Below are positions 20,413 to 31,096 of a DNA stretch of 64,000 nt, piece by piece. The stretch is from an uncultured Oceanospirillales bacterium. Lineage in GTDB: Bacteria; Pseudomonadota; Gammaproteobacteria; Xanthomonadales; SZUA-36. The notes beneath the pieces were generated by a model. It saw only the letters and a program-made list of their open reading frames with translations, ran no database searches and was not told the origin of the DNA. Position numbers and translations under genes: made by a program. Position 1 is the first letter of the stretch; every line of letters starts with the position of its first letter. The DNA lies in assembly GCA_913055655.1 (NCBI GenBank), contig CAJXKA010000001.1, positions 1,116,842 to 1,180,841 on the forward strand. Direction: 5' to 3'.

Positions 20413-20844
20413 ATGCCGGGCCAACGTGGTTTCAGCCTCGTCGAAGTACTGATGGCCATCACCGTGTTGATGGTGGGGCTGGCGGCACTGGCGCGACTCT
20501 CCCTGGTCGGCATCGCCGATACCGTGGGTGCACGGGACCGTTCCCAGGCTATTGCGCTAGTGACGGAAGCCGCGGAAGCTGTTGCTTTCAGCGTGCATGA
20601 CTACGCGACCTGGTCAGCTTCACCCTCGCCATCGGCCACCTTCTCCAACCAGTTCGCCGCCGACTGGGCCCTGCGCGTTGCGGATCGGCTTCCAGGCGGC
20701 CAGGGGGCCGTCTGCCGTGACGCCAGCCCGGGCGACGGGGAACCCGGCGACCTCGCCTGTGACGGCGGCGGGCCTTTCGTGGTCAAGGTCGCCTGGCGCA
20801 CGCCGGCGGGCGCGGCGCTGCGGGAAGTGGCGGTGCTGCCATGA
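20413..20844 (+). CDS. pilV: Type IV minor pilin PilV
   Basis: The 143-residue prepilin has the type III signal RGFSLVEVLMAITVLMVGLAAL, with cleavage after Gly and Glu at +5, as needed for PilD processing. First in the run pilVWXE, it is the usual position of PilV, a minor pilin that primes assembly of the pilus. The ATG at 20413 has GGGGGAG upstream. It overlaps pilW by four bases. Confidence 0.85.
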   Translation: MPGQRGFSLVEVLMAITVLMVGLAALARLSLVGIADTVGARDRSQAIALVTEAAEAVAFSVHDYATWSASPSPSATFSNQFAADWALRVADRLPGGQGAVCRDASPGDGEPGDLACDGGGPFVVKVAWRTPAGAALREVAVLP

Positions 20845-21569
20845 TTGCGCGTGGCTTCACGCTCGTCGAACTCATGGTTGCCATGGCCATCGGCGCCCTG
20901 GTGACCACCAGCCTGGTGCGGGTCACGCAGTCGCTGGGGGCCTCGTGGCGGGTGCAGGACGAAACGTCCCGACTGCATGAACATGCGCGCCTCGCGCGGC
21001 AGTCATTGCACGAACCGGTGCGCAGTGCGGGGCACCACCCTGCACCCTGGGTGGCCCCGTTCGATGCGTTCGGCCCCGGTGCGACCGATGACTTCAATAC
21101 CCACGGTGACCGCCTCGAGGTCCAGCGCCGGTCACCGACCAACTGCTACGGCAGCGTCAACCCGGTGAATGGGCCAAATGGTGAACCTGCGCATTACCTG
21201 GAAATCAATCGATACTTTGTCAGGGAGGGCGGGCTGGTTCGGCAGTGCCGCTACGGGCCGGACGCCTCATCGCTGACAACACAGATCAACAACCTCGGCC
21301 TGGTCGAGCACGTGGAGAACTTCCAGGTGCTCTATGCCGAGGACACGGATGCGGATGGCGTTGCCAACCGCTGGGTCAGGGCTGGCCAATGGCAGGAGGA
21401 AAGCCGGATATTGGGGGTGCGGTTCGCCTTCCTGCTGGCCAGCCCCGGTCCTTTAACGCACGAGGCTCCGGCATCATTTGACTTGCTTGGGGTGACGGTT
21501 GAACCCCCAACTGACGGGCGCCTGCGCATGGTCGCCAATGGCGCCATTGCCGTTGCGGGACGGCTGTGA
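20841..21569 (+). CDS. pilW: Type IV minor pilin PilW
   Basis: The 242-residue prepilin begins MIARGFTLVELMVAMAIGALV, a perfect class III signal with the conserved Glu. The long globular domain has FQVLYAEDTDADGVANRW, typical of PilW. It sits second in the operon. PilW works with PilV and PilX to start pilus assembly and is needed for twitching and adhesion in related bacteria. ATGA overlaps join it to both neighbours. Confidence 0.87.
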   Translation: MIARGFTLVELMVAMAIGALVTTSLVRVTQSLGASWRVQDETSRLHEHARLARQSLHEPVRSAGHHPAPWVAPFDAFGPGATDDFNTHGDRLEVQRRSPTNCYGSVNPVNGPNGEPAHYLEINRYFVREGGLVRQCRYGPDASSLTTQINNLGLVEHVENFQVLYAEDTDADGVANRWVRAGQWQEESRILGVRFAFLLASPGPLTHEAPASFDLLGVTVEPPTDGRLRMVANGAIAVAGRL

Positions 21570-22246
21570 TGGGTTCAGTTCACAACAGTCTGCGGGCGCA
21601 CCGCGAGAAGGGCATGGCGCTTTTGTTATGCGTCCTGCTGCTGGCCGCCCTTTCCCTGGTCGCGATTGCCGGTGCCGGCGACAGCCGTATCCAGGTGCGC
21701 GTGGCCGGCAACGTCTCGGCCGAGCGCGACGCCAGGCGGGCCGCGGAGTCCGCGCTGGCCTGGGCGGAGAGCTGGCTGCACGGCCTTGATGGCAGTGCGC
21801 AACCGGCGCCCTGCCCGCCCGATTGCGGTCCCGGAAACCCCATACTGGCAGTCGACCAGCTCCCGCCGCTGGTGGAACACCAGTCCGAAACCTGGTGGCT
21901 GGACAACGCACTCGCGGACGGCATCGATCCCTTGTCAGGTACACGCCTGGCGGAACGCGGCCGGTCGCTGGGGCCGGTGGGTCGCTGGCTGATCGAGGAA
22001 GTGCACTTCGAGCCGGCTGGGCAGAACGGCAGCGGCAGTCCCGCCGTGACGTATTACCGGGTCATCGCCCGCGCTACACCGCGGACGGCCGGCACGCCCG
22101 TTGTCGTGGAAAGCATCATCGCGCGCCCCTGGGGTGATACCCGCTGGCGCGGCGCGTTTCCCGGCGGCCCGGGGACACCCGCCTACTGTATTGGCATCGC
22201 CGTACCGGCCCACTGCGGGCGCATGGCCTGGCGGAGAAAGTTGTGA
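21569..22246 (+). CDS. pilX: Type IV pilus assembly protein PilX
   Basis: The 225-residue protein starts MGSVHNSLRAHREKGMALLLCVLLLAALSLVAIAGAGDSRIQVRVAGNVSAERDARRAAESALAWAESWL. PilX proteins lack the strict Glu and carry this EKGMALLxxLxxL start followed by an AxxAAESALxxAExxL helix. ATG 21569 overlaps the pilW stop (TGATG); a GTG at 21566 is the alternative. It usually partners PilY1, which is not found here. Confidence 0.86.
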   Translation: MGSVHNSLRAHREKGMALLLCVLLLAALSLVAIAGAGDSRIQVRVAGNVSAERDARRAAESALAWAESWLHGLDGSAQPAPCPPDCGPGNPILAVDQLPPLVEHQSETWWLDNALADGIDPLSGTRLAERGRSLGPVGRWLIEEVHFEPAGQNGSGSPAVTYYRVIARATPRTAGTPVVVESIIARPWGDTRWRGAFPGGPGTPAYCIGIAVPAHCGRMAWRRKL

Positions 22247-22641
22247 GCCGGCCGGGGCACGGTACCGGGTTCACGCTGGTGGAAATTGTCATTGTTGTCG
22301 CGGTCGTCGCGATCCTGCTATCGATGGCCACCCCCGCCTACCTTCGCCAGGGTCTGCGTGCGCACCGAACGGAAGCCATCGCCCGGATGCTGGAAACTGC
22401 GGCTTGCCAGGAGCGGATTCGCGCGGTGCAGGGTCAATATGACCCGGCACACTGCCTGCCCAGCTCGACTACCCGCTATGAATATGCCTGGGCGGGGGCG
22501 GTCTCAAACGGCTTCACCGTTCGCGCGATTCCGCAGGGCGGCCAGGTTCACGATGAGTGTGGCGCGTTATCGCTGTCCCATGATGGCACGCAAACCGCGA
22601 ACGGTACGCAGAGTGTGACCCGCTGCTGGAGCGGGCGCTGA
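22243..22641 (+). CDS. pilE: Type IV minor pilin PilE-like
   Basis: The 132-residue prepilin starts at a GTG overlapping the pilX stop and has GTGFTLVEIVIVVAVVAILLSMATPAYLRQGLRAHRTEAIA, the class III signal with Glu and the PilE-type AHRTEA helix. It also has two Cys pairs (CQERIRAVQGQYDPAHC and DECG..TRCWSGR) that could form disulfides. In typical operons pilY1 lies between pilX and pilE; it is absent here. Confidence 0.85.
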   Translation: MSRPGHGTGFTLVEIVIVVAVVAILLSMATPAYLRQGLRAHRTEAIARMLETAACQERIRAVQGQYDPAHCLPSSTTRYEYAWAGAVSNGFTVRAIPQGGQVHDECGALSLSHDGTQTANGTQSVTRCWSGR

Positions 22642-22650
22642 AGCGCGTTT

Positions 22651-23604
22651 TCAGGCGCGAAGCTGGAGACGAAGCTCGCGGGGTAATGCGAACTCCAGGT
22701 TTTCCGGGATGCCGTCAATTTCTTCGGCGGGGCCGGCGCCGGCCTCGCGCAGACGGGCGATTACGCCCTTTACAAGGCTTTCCGGTGCGGAAGCGCCCGC
22801 GGTGACACCAACGGTCTGTACGCCTTCCAGCCATGCGGGCTGGATATCATCGGCGCCATCGACCAGGTAGGCCGGCACACCCTGCTTTTCGGCCAGTTCC
22901 CTCAAGCGGTTGGAGTTGGAACTGTTCACCGAACCAACCACCAGCACGAGATCGGCCTGGTGGGCCAGCGTGCGCACGGCGTCCTGGCGATTCTGGGTGG
23001 CGTAGCAGATGTCATCGCGCCGTGGTCCGACGATGGCCGGGTATTTCTCACGTAACGCCGCGATGATGGCCTGGGTATCGTCAACAGACAGGGTCGTCTG
23101 GGTGACGTAGGCGACGTTGTCCGGGTGCGCGATCTCGAGCGACGGCACATCCTCGACTTCCTCGACCAAGTAGATCTGGTTGTCGCCGGCGGCCTCATCC
23201 GACCACTGGCCCATCGTGCCTTCCACTTCCGGGTGACCGGCGTGGCCGATCAGCACCACGTCGAGCCCCGCCCGGCAGTGCCGCGCCACTTCCATGTGCA
23301 CCTTGGTGACCAGCGGGCACGTGGCGTCGAAAACTTTCAGGCCGCGCGCCGTGGCGTCCGAGCGCACGCGCTGGCTGACGCCGTGGGCGCTGAAAATCAC
23401 GGTCTGGTCATCGGGGACCGCTTCGAGTTCGTCGACGAACACGGCGCCCTTGGCACGCAGGTCATCAACCACGAACTTGTTGTGCACGACTTCGTGGCGC
23501 ACATAGATCGGCGGGCCGAAGAGTTCCAGCGCGCGTTCGACGATCTCGATGGCGCGATCGACGCCGGCGCAGAATCCACGCGGATTGGCGAGTAACAGTT
23601 TCAT
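22651..23604 (-). CDS. ispH: 4-hydroxy-3-methylbut-2-enyl diphosphate reductase
   Basis: The 317-residue protein has the three cluster cysteines of IspH ([30 protein letters not shown]) and the catalytic EVVHNKFVV loop. It makes IPP and DMAPP in the last step of the MEP isoprenoid pathway, using an iron-sulfur cluster. It is the last of the ileS-lspA-ispH group and convergent with pilE, the two stops being nine bases apart. ATG 23604 matches the family start [14 protein letters not shown]; the ORF extension beyond it is spurious. Confidence 0.96.
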   Translation of the reverse strand: MKLLLANPRGFCAGVDRAIEIVERALELFGPPIYVRHEVVHNKFVVDDLRAKGAVFVDELEAVPDDQTVIFSAHGVSQRVRSDATARGLKVFDATCPLVTKVHMEVARHCRAGLDVVLIGHAGHPEVEGTMGQWSDEAAGDNQIYLVEEVEDVPSLEIAHPDNVAYVTQTTLSVDDTQAIIAALREKYPAIVGPRRDDICYATQNRQDAVRTLAHQADLVLVVGSVNSSNSNRLRELAEKQGVPAYLVDGADDIQPAWLEGVQTVGVTAGASAPESLVKGVIARLREAGAGPAEEIDGIPENLEFALPRELRLQLRA

Positions 23605-23617
23605 ACCTTGCGGGCGT

Positions 23618-24133
23618 TCAGTCCTTGCGGGTGACCAGTGCGTCCCAGAGCAGGAGAATGATACCGCAGGTAATGGCCGAATCCGCGATGTTGAACGCGG
23701 GCCAGTGCCAGCCACCGGCGTGAACATCTATAAAATCAACCACGTAGCCCAGGCGGATTCGATCCACCAGGTTGCCGATGGCGCCACCCAGGACCAGCCC
23801 CAGGGCCAGGCCGACCCGCCATTCGCCGCGCTGCAGCCGGAACAGCCATACCAGCAGCACCACCGAGATCACGGCCGCCAGGCCCGTAAACAGCCAGCGT
23901 TGCCAGCCACCGGCCTGGGCCAGCAGGCTGAATGCCGCGCCGGTGTTGTGCGCAAGCGTGAGGTTCAGCCAGGAGAAGACTTCCACGGGGCGGAACATCT
24001 CCAGTGACTGCACGGCCAGGTGCTTGGTCCACAGGTCCAGCGCGATGATGACCGCCGCCAGCGCCAGCCATGCGAACACCACGGGGTTGCGCGACTTACC
24101 CGTCACCAGGTTTTCAGATGTCGTCGCCATCAT
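23618..24133 (-). CDS. lspA: Lipoprotein signal peptidase
   Basis: The protein of about 171 residues has four membrane helices. It has [35 protein letters not shown] and [11 protein letters not shown], which include the two catalytic aspartates of LspA (in NLVDR/DFID and NIADS). It removes signal peptides from prolipoproteins, and would serve the several lipoproteins predicted in this window. ATG 24133 (or 24130) overlaps the ileS stop. Confidence 0.95.
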   Translation of the reverse strand: MMATTSENLVTGKSRNPVVFAWLALAAVIIALDLWTKHLAVQSLEMFRPVEVFSWLNLTLAHNTGAAFSLLAQAGGWQRWLFTGLAAVISVVLLVWLFRLQRGEWRVGLALGLVLGGAIGNLVDRIRLGYVVDFIDVHAGGWHWPAFNIADSAITCGIILLLWDALVTRKD

Positions 24134-26937
24134 CCGACCTGTCGGACCTCGCCGTCGCCGTCCACGTTGCCGACGCAGCGTCCGCACAATTCAGGGTGGT
24201 CGGCGTGCGTGCCAACATCGGCACGCTGGTGCCAGCACCGCACGCACTTCGGGTCGGTCGATGCGCGAACCGCGACGGCCACTTCGCCACCCTCCAGTTC
24301 GACACGCGCCAGGTCCGCCGGCGCTTCGGCCAGCGGCGCCAGTTCGGCGCCCGAGGTAATCAGGATGAAACGCAACTCGTCACCCAGCGAGGCCAGCGCG
24401 TCGTGCACGTCGCCCTCGGCGTAAACGGTCACGACGGAACCCAGCGATGAACCCACCTCGCCCGCCTTGCGCAGCGTTTCGATGCCACGGCTGACAACCT
24501 CGCGCGCGGCGATCACGTGCCGCCAGCGCTCGCGCTCGGCATCGTCCCCCAGCCCGAACAGGCCGTCGTACCAGGTTGCCAGGAACACGGTCTCATCCCG
24601 GTCGCCCGGAATCTCGGCCCAGATCTCTTCGGCAGTAAAGCTGGTCACCGGCGCAATCCAGCGCGTCAGCGCTTCGAGGATGTGGAACATCGCCGTCTGC
24701 GCCGAGCGCCGTGGCAGGCTGTCGCGCCCGGTGGTGTACAGGCGATCCTTGATGATATCGAGATAGAACGCGCCCATGTCGACCACGCAGAAGTGGTGCA
24801 CCTTCTGGTAGATCTGCAGGAATTCGTAGTCCTCGTAGGCCTGTTCGATTTCGGCCTGCAGCCGGGCCGCGCGGTCCACCGCCCAGCGGTCGAGCGGCAG
24901 CATATCGGCCGGGGCCAGCGCGTGAGAAGGCTCGAAGCCGTCCAGGTTGCCCAGCAGGAAGCGCGCCGTGTTGCGGATACGGCGGTAGGCGTCGGCCACG
25001 CGGTTCAGGATCTCGTTCGACACCGACATTTCCTGTCGGTAGTCGGCCGCGGCCACCCACAGGCGCAGGATGTCGGCGCCCAGGGTCTTCATCACGTCCT
25101 GCGGTGCGACCACGTTGCCCACGGACTTCGACATCTTGCGGCCGTCTGCGTCAACGGTGAAGCCGTGAGTGAGCACCTGGCGGTACGGCGCCTCGCCGTG
25201 CATGGCCACGGAGGTCAGCAGGGACGAATGGAACCAGCCGCGGTGCTGGTCGGAGCCTTCCAGGTACAGTTCGGCCGGGCGCCGCAGCGCCGGGTTTTCG
25301 TCCAGCACGCAGCGGTGCGTGACGCCGGAATCGAACCACACATCGAGAATGTCGGTGACTTTCTCGTAACGCGAAGCGTCGACGCCCAGCCGGTCGAAGA
25401 TATCGTCCTCGTACCAGCAGTCCACGCCCTCGGCCTCGACCAGGTCGGCCGCGGCCGCCATCAGCGTCGACGTTTCCGGGTGCAGCGAGCCGTCGTTGGA
25501 ATCGACAAACAGCGTGATCGGCACGCCCCAGGTGCGCTGGCGCGAAATGCACCAGTCCGGGCGGCCGGCGATCATGTTGTGGATGCGGTCGCGACCCCAG
25601 CCCGGCACCCAGCGCACGGTATCAATCGCCGCCAGCGCATCGTCGCGCAGGCCCTCGGCGGCCATGGACACGAACCACTGCGGCGTCACGCGGAACGCGG
25701 TGGGCGACTTGTGCCGCCAGCAATGCGGGTAGCTGTGATGGAACGGCTCGTGATGAAGCAACACACCGTTCTCTTCGAGCAGCTCGGTGATGAACGTGTT
25801 CGCCTTCCACACGAACTGGCCACCGACCAGCGGTGTGTCCTCGACGTAAACGCCGTTCGGACCGACCGGGTTGGTCACCGGAAGGTCGTATTCGCGGCCG
25901 ACCGCGAAGTCTTCCTCGCCGTGGCCGGGCGCGGTATGCACGGCGCCGGTACCGGCATCGGTGGTGACGTGTTCACCCAGCACCACCGGCACTTCGCGAT
26001 CGTAGAACGGGTGCTTCAGGCGCTGGTGTTCCAGTGAAGCGCCGGGCGCTTCACCAAGCACTTCAACGTTCTCGATGCCCACCCGGGCGGCCACGGTCTC
26101 AACCAGTTCATTCGCCAGCACCAGCGCCACGCGGCGGCCGCGCCAGTCGCCGGCGACCAGCGAATAGCCCAGCTCGGCATTCAGCGCCACCGCCTGGTTG
26201 GCGGGCAGCGTCCAGGGCGTGGTGGTCCAGATCGGCACGCCCACGTCCCCGTCGAAAGACTCAACGCCAAAGGCGCCCAGCACCGCGGCCGGGTCGACGG
26301 CCGCGAACAGCACGTCGATGGCCGGTGACTCGCGATCCTGGTACTCGATCTCGGCCTCGGCCAGCGCCGAGCCGCAGTCAAAACACCAGTTCACCGGCTT
26401 GGCGCCCTGCGTGACATGTCCGCGCGCCACGATCTCCGCCAGCGCGCGCACCATGTTCGCCTCGTAGCTGTAATCCAGGGTCCGGTACGGGTTGTCCCAG
26501 TCGCCCAGCACGCCCAGTCGCTTGAAGCCTTCGCGCTGGCGGTCGATCTGTTTCAACGCGTACTTGCGGCACTCGGCGCGGAACGTGCGCGCATCCACCT
26601 TCTGGCCGACCTTGCCGACCTTCTTTTCGACCTGCAGCTCAATGGGCAGGCCGTGGCAATCCCAGCCGGGCACGTACGGCGAATGAAACCCCGCCAGCAG
26701 GCGCGACTTCACGACGATGTCCTTTAGCACCTTGTTCACCGCGTGGCCAATGTGGATGTCGCCGTTGGCGTAAGGGGGGCCATCGTGCAGGATCCATGTG
26801 GGACGGTCCGCCGTGGCGGCCTGGATGCGTTCGTACAGCCCTTCCCAGGACGCCAGCATCTGCGGCTCGCGCTGCGCCAGGTTGGCCTTCATCGGGAACG
26901 CCGTGCGCGGCAGGTTGATGGTCGCTTTGTAATCCAT
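24130..26937 (-). CDS. ileS: Isoleucyl-tRNA synthetase
   Basis: The 935-residue class I enzyme has the HIGH motif in [18 protein letters not shown], an editing domain with [16 protein letters not shown], and KMSKS in [11 protein letters not shown]. The C-terminal zinc ribbon reads [12 protein letters not shown]...CGRC, typical of the bacterial, mupirocin-sensitive type. It charges tRNA-Ile and proofreads valine. It sits between ribF and lspA, the standard gammaproteobacterial order. Confidence 0.97.
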   Translation of the reverse strand: MDYKATINLPRTAFPMKANLAQREPQMLASWEGLYERIQAATADRPTWILHDGPPYANGDIHIGHAVNKVLKDIVVKSRLLAGFHSPYVPGWDCHGLPIELQVEKKVGKVGQKVDARTFRAECRKYALKQIDRQREGFKRLGVLGDWDNPYRTLDYSYEANMVRALAEIVARGHVTQGAKPVNWCFDCGSALAEAEIEYQDRESPAIDVLFAAVDPAAVLGAFGVESFDGDVGVPIWTTTPWTLPANQAVALNAELGYSLVAGDWRGRRVALVLANELVETVAARVGIENVEVLGEAPGASLEHQRLKHPFYDREVPVVLGEHVTTDAGTGAVHTAPGHGEEDFAVGREYDLPVTNPVGPNGVYVEDTPLVGGQFVWKANTFITELLEENGVLLHHEPFHHSYPHCWRHKSPTAFRVTPQWFVSMAAEGLRDDALAAIDTVRWVPGWGRDRIHNMIAGRPDWCISRQRTWGVPITLFVDSNDGSLHPETSTLMAAAADLVEAEGVDCWYEDDIFDRLGVDASRYEKVTDILDVWFDSGVTHRCVLDENPALRRPAELYLEGSDQHRGWFHSSLLTSVAMHGEAPYRQVLTHGFTVDADGRKMSKSVGNVVAPQDVMKTLGADILRLWVAAADYRQEMSVSNEILNRVADAYRRIRNTARFLLGNLDGFEPSHALAPADMLPLDRWAVDRAARLQAEIEQAYEDYEFLQIYQKVHHFCVVDMGAFYLDIIKDRLYTTGRDSLPRRSAQTAMFHILEALTRWIAPVTSFTAEEIWAEIPGDRDETVFLATWYDGLFGLGDDAERERWRHVIAAREVVSRGIETLRKAGEVGSSLGSVVTVYAEGDVHDALASLGDELRFILITSGAELAPLAEAPADLARVELEGGEVAVAVRASTDPKCVRCWHQRADVGTHADHPELCGRCVGNVDGDGEVRQVG

Positions 26938-26943
26938 GTGCTT

Positions 26944-27879
26944 TCAGTCTTCCAGGGGCGTCGCGGCCAGTCGCGCGCGCGCCTCGTTCTCATCGTTCTT
27001 CATCTGTGCCGTCAATGCGGCCAGGTCGTCGAAATTTCGTTCTTCGCGAATCCACGCCTCGAAGCGTGTCTCCAGCCGGCGGCCGTACAGGTCGCCGTCA
27101 AAATCAAACAGGTGCACTTCCAGCATCGGTTCACCGCCGCCCACCGCAGGGCGCCGGCCCAGGCTGGCGACACCCGGTCGCCAGTCACCCCCGTCCACGC
27201 GCGCGTGCACCGCGTAGATACCCGCCAGTGCGCCGCCACCTCTTGGGGGGTGGACATTGGCGGTCGGATACCCGAGCTTCCGGCCCAGCCGCTGGCCTCG
27301 CACCACGCGCCCGCACAAGCCGTAGCGCCGACCCAGGCAGCGCCTGGCCAGGTCCAGGTCATGGTCCGACAGCGCGCTCCGAATCGCCGTGCTGGAGACG
27401 TACTGGTCGCCGGCGAGCACCGGCTCCAGTGCCTCGACACTGAAGCCCAGTGACGCACCCAGTGACGCCAGTCGCGCGAAATCACCCTCGCGACCGCGAC
27501 CAAACCGGAAGTCCGGCCCAATCACCACGTGCCGGGCATTCAAACCGTCCACCAGCACCTCGCGGACGAAATCTTCGGCGCCCAGCGCAGCGGACCGGTC
27601 ATTAAAACGCATCACCCAGGCCAGGTCCACGCCTGCAGCCCGTAGCAGCGCCAGTTTCTGTGCCGGGCCGGTCAGCCGGGGCGGCGCGCTGGCAGCATCG
27701 AACCAGGCGCGCGGTGACGGCTCAAACGTCACGACCGCCACCTGCCCGTCATCACCGGCCACCCGGCGGCACTGGTCGACCAGCGCCCGGTGCCCCAGGT
27801 GCACACCGTCAAAGTTGCCGATGGTGACCACCGTCCGCCCCTCGGGACGGGGCGTCGGCGGGTCCCGGAAAAATCGCAT
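26944..27879 (-). CDS. ribF: Bifunctional riboflavin kinase / FAD synthetase
   Basis: The 311-residue protein has the FAD synthetase motif VVTIGNFDGVHLGHRALV and GPDFRFGRGREGDFA. The C-terminal riboflavin kinase domain has LGYPTANVHPPRGG and EVHLFDFDGDLYGRRLETRFEAWIREERNF. It makes FMN and FAD. It is six bases upstream of ileS in the conserved murJ-ribF-ileS-lspA order. Confidence 0.95.
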   Translation of the reverse strand: MRFFRDPPTPRPEGRTVVTIGNFDGVHLGHRALVDQCRRVAGDDGQVAVVTFEPSPRAWFDAASAPPRLTGPAQKLALLRAAGVDLAWVMRFNDRSAALGAEDFVREVLVDGLNARHVVIGPDFRFGRGREGDFARLASLGASLGFSVEALEPVLAGDQYVSSTAIRSALSDHDLDLARRCLGRRYGLCGRVVRGQRLGRKLGYPTANVHPPRGGGALAGIYAVHARVDGGDWRPGVASLGRRPAVGGGEPMLEVHLFDFDGDLYGRRLETRFEAWIREERNFDDLAALTAQMKNDENEARARLAATPLED

Positions 27880-27929
27880 GCTGTCGGCGCCCCGCTGGGT
27901 GGTAAAGGTTGCGAATTATAGCAACGGAG

Positions 27930-29489
27930 TCAATGCCCGCCGCGGCTGAAATGCGATGGGCGCAAACCGGCGACCAGCGCAGCCGCGCCATAGGCCGCCG
28001 CACCGCCCAGGATGACGACGCCCAGGCGGCTGGCCCGCTCGACGGCGCCCCAGGCCACCCAGTCAGTCGCCGGCGGTGCGAGCCACCAGAGCAGCGTCAC
28101 CATCACCGCGCAGGCAAACGACACGGCCAACAGGACCCGAAACCAGCCCGGCACCGGGGCGTAGATTCCGGCCCGCCTCAGCCCGCGGAACAGCAAGGCC
28201 GCATTCAGGATCGCCGACGCCGAACTGGCGGCTGCAAGGCCGGCGTGCGGGCCGCTGAAGCCCCACCACACCAGCCCGCCCACGAAGGCCAGGTTAAGGA
28301 TGACATTCACGCCCATGGACACGAGGCTGTAGCGCACCGGCGTGGCCGTGTCCTGGCGCGCGTAATAGCCCGGTGCCAGCACTTTCACGGCGATAAATGC
28401 GGGCAGGCCCACGGCATAGGCCACCAGGCTGATGCGCGCCATGGCCACGTCTTCGCCGGTGAACGCCCCGTACTGGAACAGCGTCGCCAGGATCGGCCCC
28501 GCCAGCACCGCCAGCCCGACCGCGGCCGGTAGCGTAATCAGCATCGCCAGCCGAAGCGCCCAGTCGATGGTGTCTGAAAACGCCGCGGTACTCTTCGCGG
28601 CATGCTTACGCGACAGGTTCGGCAGGATCACCGTCGCCAGCGCCACGCCGAACACGCCCAGCGGAAACTCCAGCAGCCGGTCGGAGTAGTAAAGCCAGGA
28701 AACGCTGCCGGTGACCAGGAAGGTGGCGATCACGCTGTCAATCAGCAGGTTCACCTGGGCGGCCGAGGAGCCGATCAGCGTGGGCACCATCAGTTTCAGC
28801 ACGCGTTTCACCCCCGGGTCGCCCCAGCCCCAGCGCGGCCGCGGCAGCAGGCCCAGCCGCATCAACGCCGGCACCTGGAACAGCAACTGCAGTATGCCGG
28901 CCAGCAACACACCCCAGGCCAGCGCCATCACCGGCACTTCCAGGTGGGTGGAGAGGAATACGGCGCAACCGATCAGGGACAGGTTCAGCAGGATGGGTGT
29001 CAGCGCCGGCACCAGGAACCGTTCGAAGCTGTTGAGGATACCGCCGGCCAGTGCCGTCAACGAAACCAGCATGATGTACGGGAAGGTGATGCGCAGCATG
29101 TCCGCGGACAAGGCGAACTCGGGCCGGTCCTCCAGCCACCAGCCCGGCGCAAACAACCCCAGTACCAGCGGCGCCGCCAGCACGCCGATGGCCGTCAACA
29201 CCACCAGGAACGACGCCAGCGCCCCGGTCACGTTATCGATGAAGTGCTTCAGCGCACGTCGGTCGCCACGCTCCCGGAGTTCGGACAGGACCGGCACGAA
29301 CGCAAGCGAAAACGAGCCCTCGGCGAACAGCCGGCGCATGAAATTCGGGATCTTGAAAGCCAGGAAAAAGGCGTCGGTTTCGCCGCTGGCGCCGAACCAG
29401 CGCGCCAGGACCACGTCGCGCAAAAAGCCGAGAATTCGAGACGCGATGGTCGCCAGGCCGACGGTGGCCGTCGATCGGAGCAATTTCAA
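27930..29489 (-). CDS. murJ: Lipid II flippase MurJ
   Basis: The 519-residue protein has about 14 membrane helices and starts MKLLRSTATVGLATIASRILGFLRDVVLARWFGASGETDAF, the MurJ/MviN N-terminus. It also has FAEGSFSLAFVPVLSE. It moves lipid-linked peptidoglycan precursor across the inner membrane. The C-terminal part is shorter in conserved motifs but of normal length. It heads the minus-strand block; rpsT diverges from it. Confidence 0.96.
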   Translation of the reverse strand: MKLLRSTATVGLATIASRILGFLRDVVLARWFGASGETDAFFLAFKIPNFMRRLFAEGSFSLAFVPVLSELRERGDRRALKHFIDNVTGALASFLVVLTAIGVLAAPLVLGLFAPGWWLEDRPEFALSADMLRITFPYIMLVSLTALAGGILNSFERFLVPALTPILLNLSLIGCAVFLSTHLEVPVMALAWGVLLAGILQLLFQVPALMRLGLLPRPRWGWGDPGVKRVLKLMVPTLIGSSAAQVNLLIDSVIATFLVTGSVSWLYYSDRLLEFPLGVFGVALATVILPNLSRKHAAKSTAAFSDTIDWALRLAMLITLPAAVGLAVLAGPILATLFQYGAFTGEDVAMARISLVAYAVGLPAFIAVKVLAPGYYARQDTATPVRYSLVSMGVNVILNLAFVGGLVWWGFSGPHAGLAAASSASAILNAALLFRGLRRAGIYAPVPGWFRVLLAVSFACAVMVTLLWWLAPPATDWVAWGAVERASRLGVVILGGAAAYGAAALVAGLRPSHFSRGGH

Positions 29490-29534
29490 GTGCTTAAGCC
29501 CCTGTATTGATTGTTGTCCGGGACACGAAAAAGT

Positions 29535-29563
29535 TTGACCTCGCAGGTAAAAAGCACGATAAT
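29535..29563 (+). promoter_or_regulatory. rpsT promoter
   Basis: TTGACC, 17 bases, GATAAT: a near-consensus sigma-70 promoter about 35 bases before the rpsT start codon. Confidence 0.75.
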
Positions 29564-29602
29564 GCGCGGCTTGATTTTTACACCTGAATTCTGGAGACCA
29601 CC

Positions 29603-29863
29603 TTGGCTAACAGTCTATCAGCACGCAAACGTGCCCGTCAGGCCGAGAAGCATCGCCTGCGTAACGCCAGCCAGCGTTCCGCCATGCGTACGGCCATGAA
29701 AAAAGTAAACGCTGCCATCGAGGCTGGCGACAAGGCCGCTGCCGAGAGTGCTCTCAAGGCCGCCATCCCTGCCATCGACAAGTCAGCCGGCAAAGGCCTG
29801 ATCCACAAGAACAAGGCCGCCCGCCACAAATCACGCCTGAACGCCCAGATCCGGGCGCTCTAA
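29603..29863 (+). CDS. rpsT: Ribosomal protein S20
   Basis: The 86-residue basic protein begins [35 protein letters not shown], the S20 signature. It binds 16S rRNA early in 30S assembly. It initiates at TTG (29603) with GGAG eight bases upstream. The E. coli rpsT also uses a UUG start, which helps its translational autoregulation, so the same may apply. Monocistronic, followed by a strong terminator. Confidence 0.96.
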   Translation: MANSLSARKRARQAEKHRLRNASQRSAMRTAMKKVNAAIEAGDKAAAESALKAAIPAIDKSAGKGLIHKNKAARHKSRLNAQIRAL

Positions 29864-29889
29864 GCGAGTCAAGAAAAAGAATAAGGGAA

Positions 29890-29915
29890 AGCCCCGCCTC
29901 GAGCGGGGCTTTTTC
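29890..29915 (+). terminator. Intrinsic terminator of rpsT
   Basis: GCCCCGC-CTCGA-GCGGGGC followed by TTTTT; perfect seven-base stem, also usable by obgE from the other strand in part. Confidence 0.88.
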
Positions 29916-29936
29916 ATGGCTTTCTGGTGACGGGCG

Positions 29937-31043
29937 TTAATCGTCGCCGAAAATCGAGTCGTCGAACGCCGCCTCGTCTTCTTCTGTCGCTTCTTCCGCC
30001 ATCGCCGCCTCGGCGCGGGCCTGGGCTTCGTCCTCGGCGATCTGTTCCAGCACCACCATCACGCGTTGCATCAGTTCGCGGGTGCCATGCCCGGTTGCCG
30101 ATGAAATGACGGCCCATTCGCCCTCGTAGCCCAGTTCTTCCATGACCACGCCCGCGAGATCCTCCGCGTCGCCTTCCGGCAGCAGGTCGGCCTTGCTGAA
30201 CACCAGCCAGCGTGGCTTGTCCGCCAGCGCTTCGTCATATTTCGCCAGCTCGGCTTCGAGCTCACGCACCGAGGCCACCGGGTCCTTGCCGTCCATCGGC
30301 GCCAGGTCAACCAGGTGCAGCAGCAGGCGCGTTCGCGCGAGGTGCTTCAGGAACTGGATACCCAACCCCGCACCGTCCGCCGCGCCTTCAATCAGCCCGG
30401 GGATATCGGCAATCACGAAATTCTGGTCGACGCCGATCGACACCACGCCCAGGTTCGGGTGCAGCGTGGTAAACGGGTAGTCGGCCACTTTAGGCCGCGC
30501 GGCCGATACCGCGCTGATCAGCGACGATTTACCGGCGTTCGGGAAGCCCAGCAGGCCCACGTCGGCCAGCACCTTCATCTCCAGGTGCAGGTCGCGCGCC
30601 TCGCCTTGTGAACCGGGCACGGTCTTTTTGGGCGCGCGGTTGGTCGAACTCTTGAAATGCACGTTCCCCAGGCCGCCCTGCCCGCCTTTCGCCACCACCA
30701 TCTTCTGTTCATGATCGGTGACCTCGCCCAGCACGGCTTCAGCCTCGATATCCGTCACGACGGTGCCCAGCGGCACCCTGATCACCAGGTCTTCGCCGCT
30801 TTTACCCGCCATCTGCCGGCCATGACCCGGCTCGCCTTTCTGCGCCCGGAACAGCCGCTTGTGGCGGAAGTCGACCAGCGTGTTCAGGCCGGAGTCACCC
30901 ACCAGGATGACGCTGCCGCCCCGACCACCGTCACCGCCATCGGGACCGCCGAACGGCACGTACTTCTCGCGGCGGAACGAGGATGAGCCGTCACCGCCTT
31001 TGCCGGCTTCAACGCGAATGGTGGCTTCGTCGACGAATTTCAT
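29937..31043 (-). CDS. obgE: GTPase ObgE/CgtA
   Basis: The 368-residue protein has the Gly-rich Obg fold ([43 protein letters not shown]) and the G-domain motifs [20 protein letters not shown] and FSKADLL. It ends in an acidic tail [14 protein letters not shown]. It acts in 50S subunit assembly and stress control. Usually cotranscribed after rplU-rpmA; here a divergent GxxExxY gene and a terminator separate it from them. Confidence 0.96.
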   Translation of the reverse strand: MKFVDEATIRVEAGKGGDGSSSFRREKYVPFGGPDGGDGGRGGSVILVGDSGLNTLVDFRHKRLFRAQKGEPGHGRQMAGKSGEDLVIRVPLGTVVTDIEAEAVLGEVTDHEQKMVVAKGGQGGLGNVHFKSSTNRAPKKTVPGSQGEARDLHLEMKVLADVGLLGFPNAGKSSLISAVSAARPKVADYPFTTLHPNLGVVSIGVDQNFVIADIPGLIEGAADGAGLGIQFLKHLARTRLLLHLVDLAPMDGKDPVASVRELEAELAKYDEALADKPRWLVFSKADLLPEGDAEDLAGVVMEELGYEGEWAVISSATGHGTRELMQRVMVVLEQIAEDEAQARAEAAMAEEATEEDEAAFDDSIFGDD

Positions 31044-31096
31044 GAGGAATTTCCTACGGGATTTAGCGGCGTATTGTAGTAGAGCGCGAGGCGCGG

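Noticed and set aside
24517-26037. 506-residue plus-strand frame inside ileS
   Set aside because: It is antisense to a complete synthetase and arises from GC-rich codon bias; no family features.
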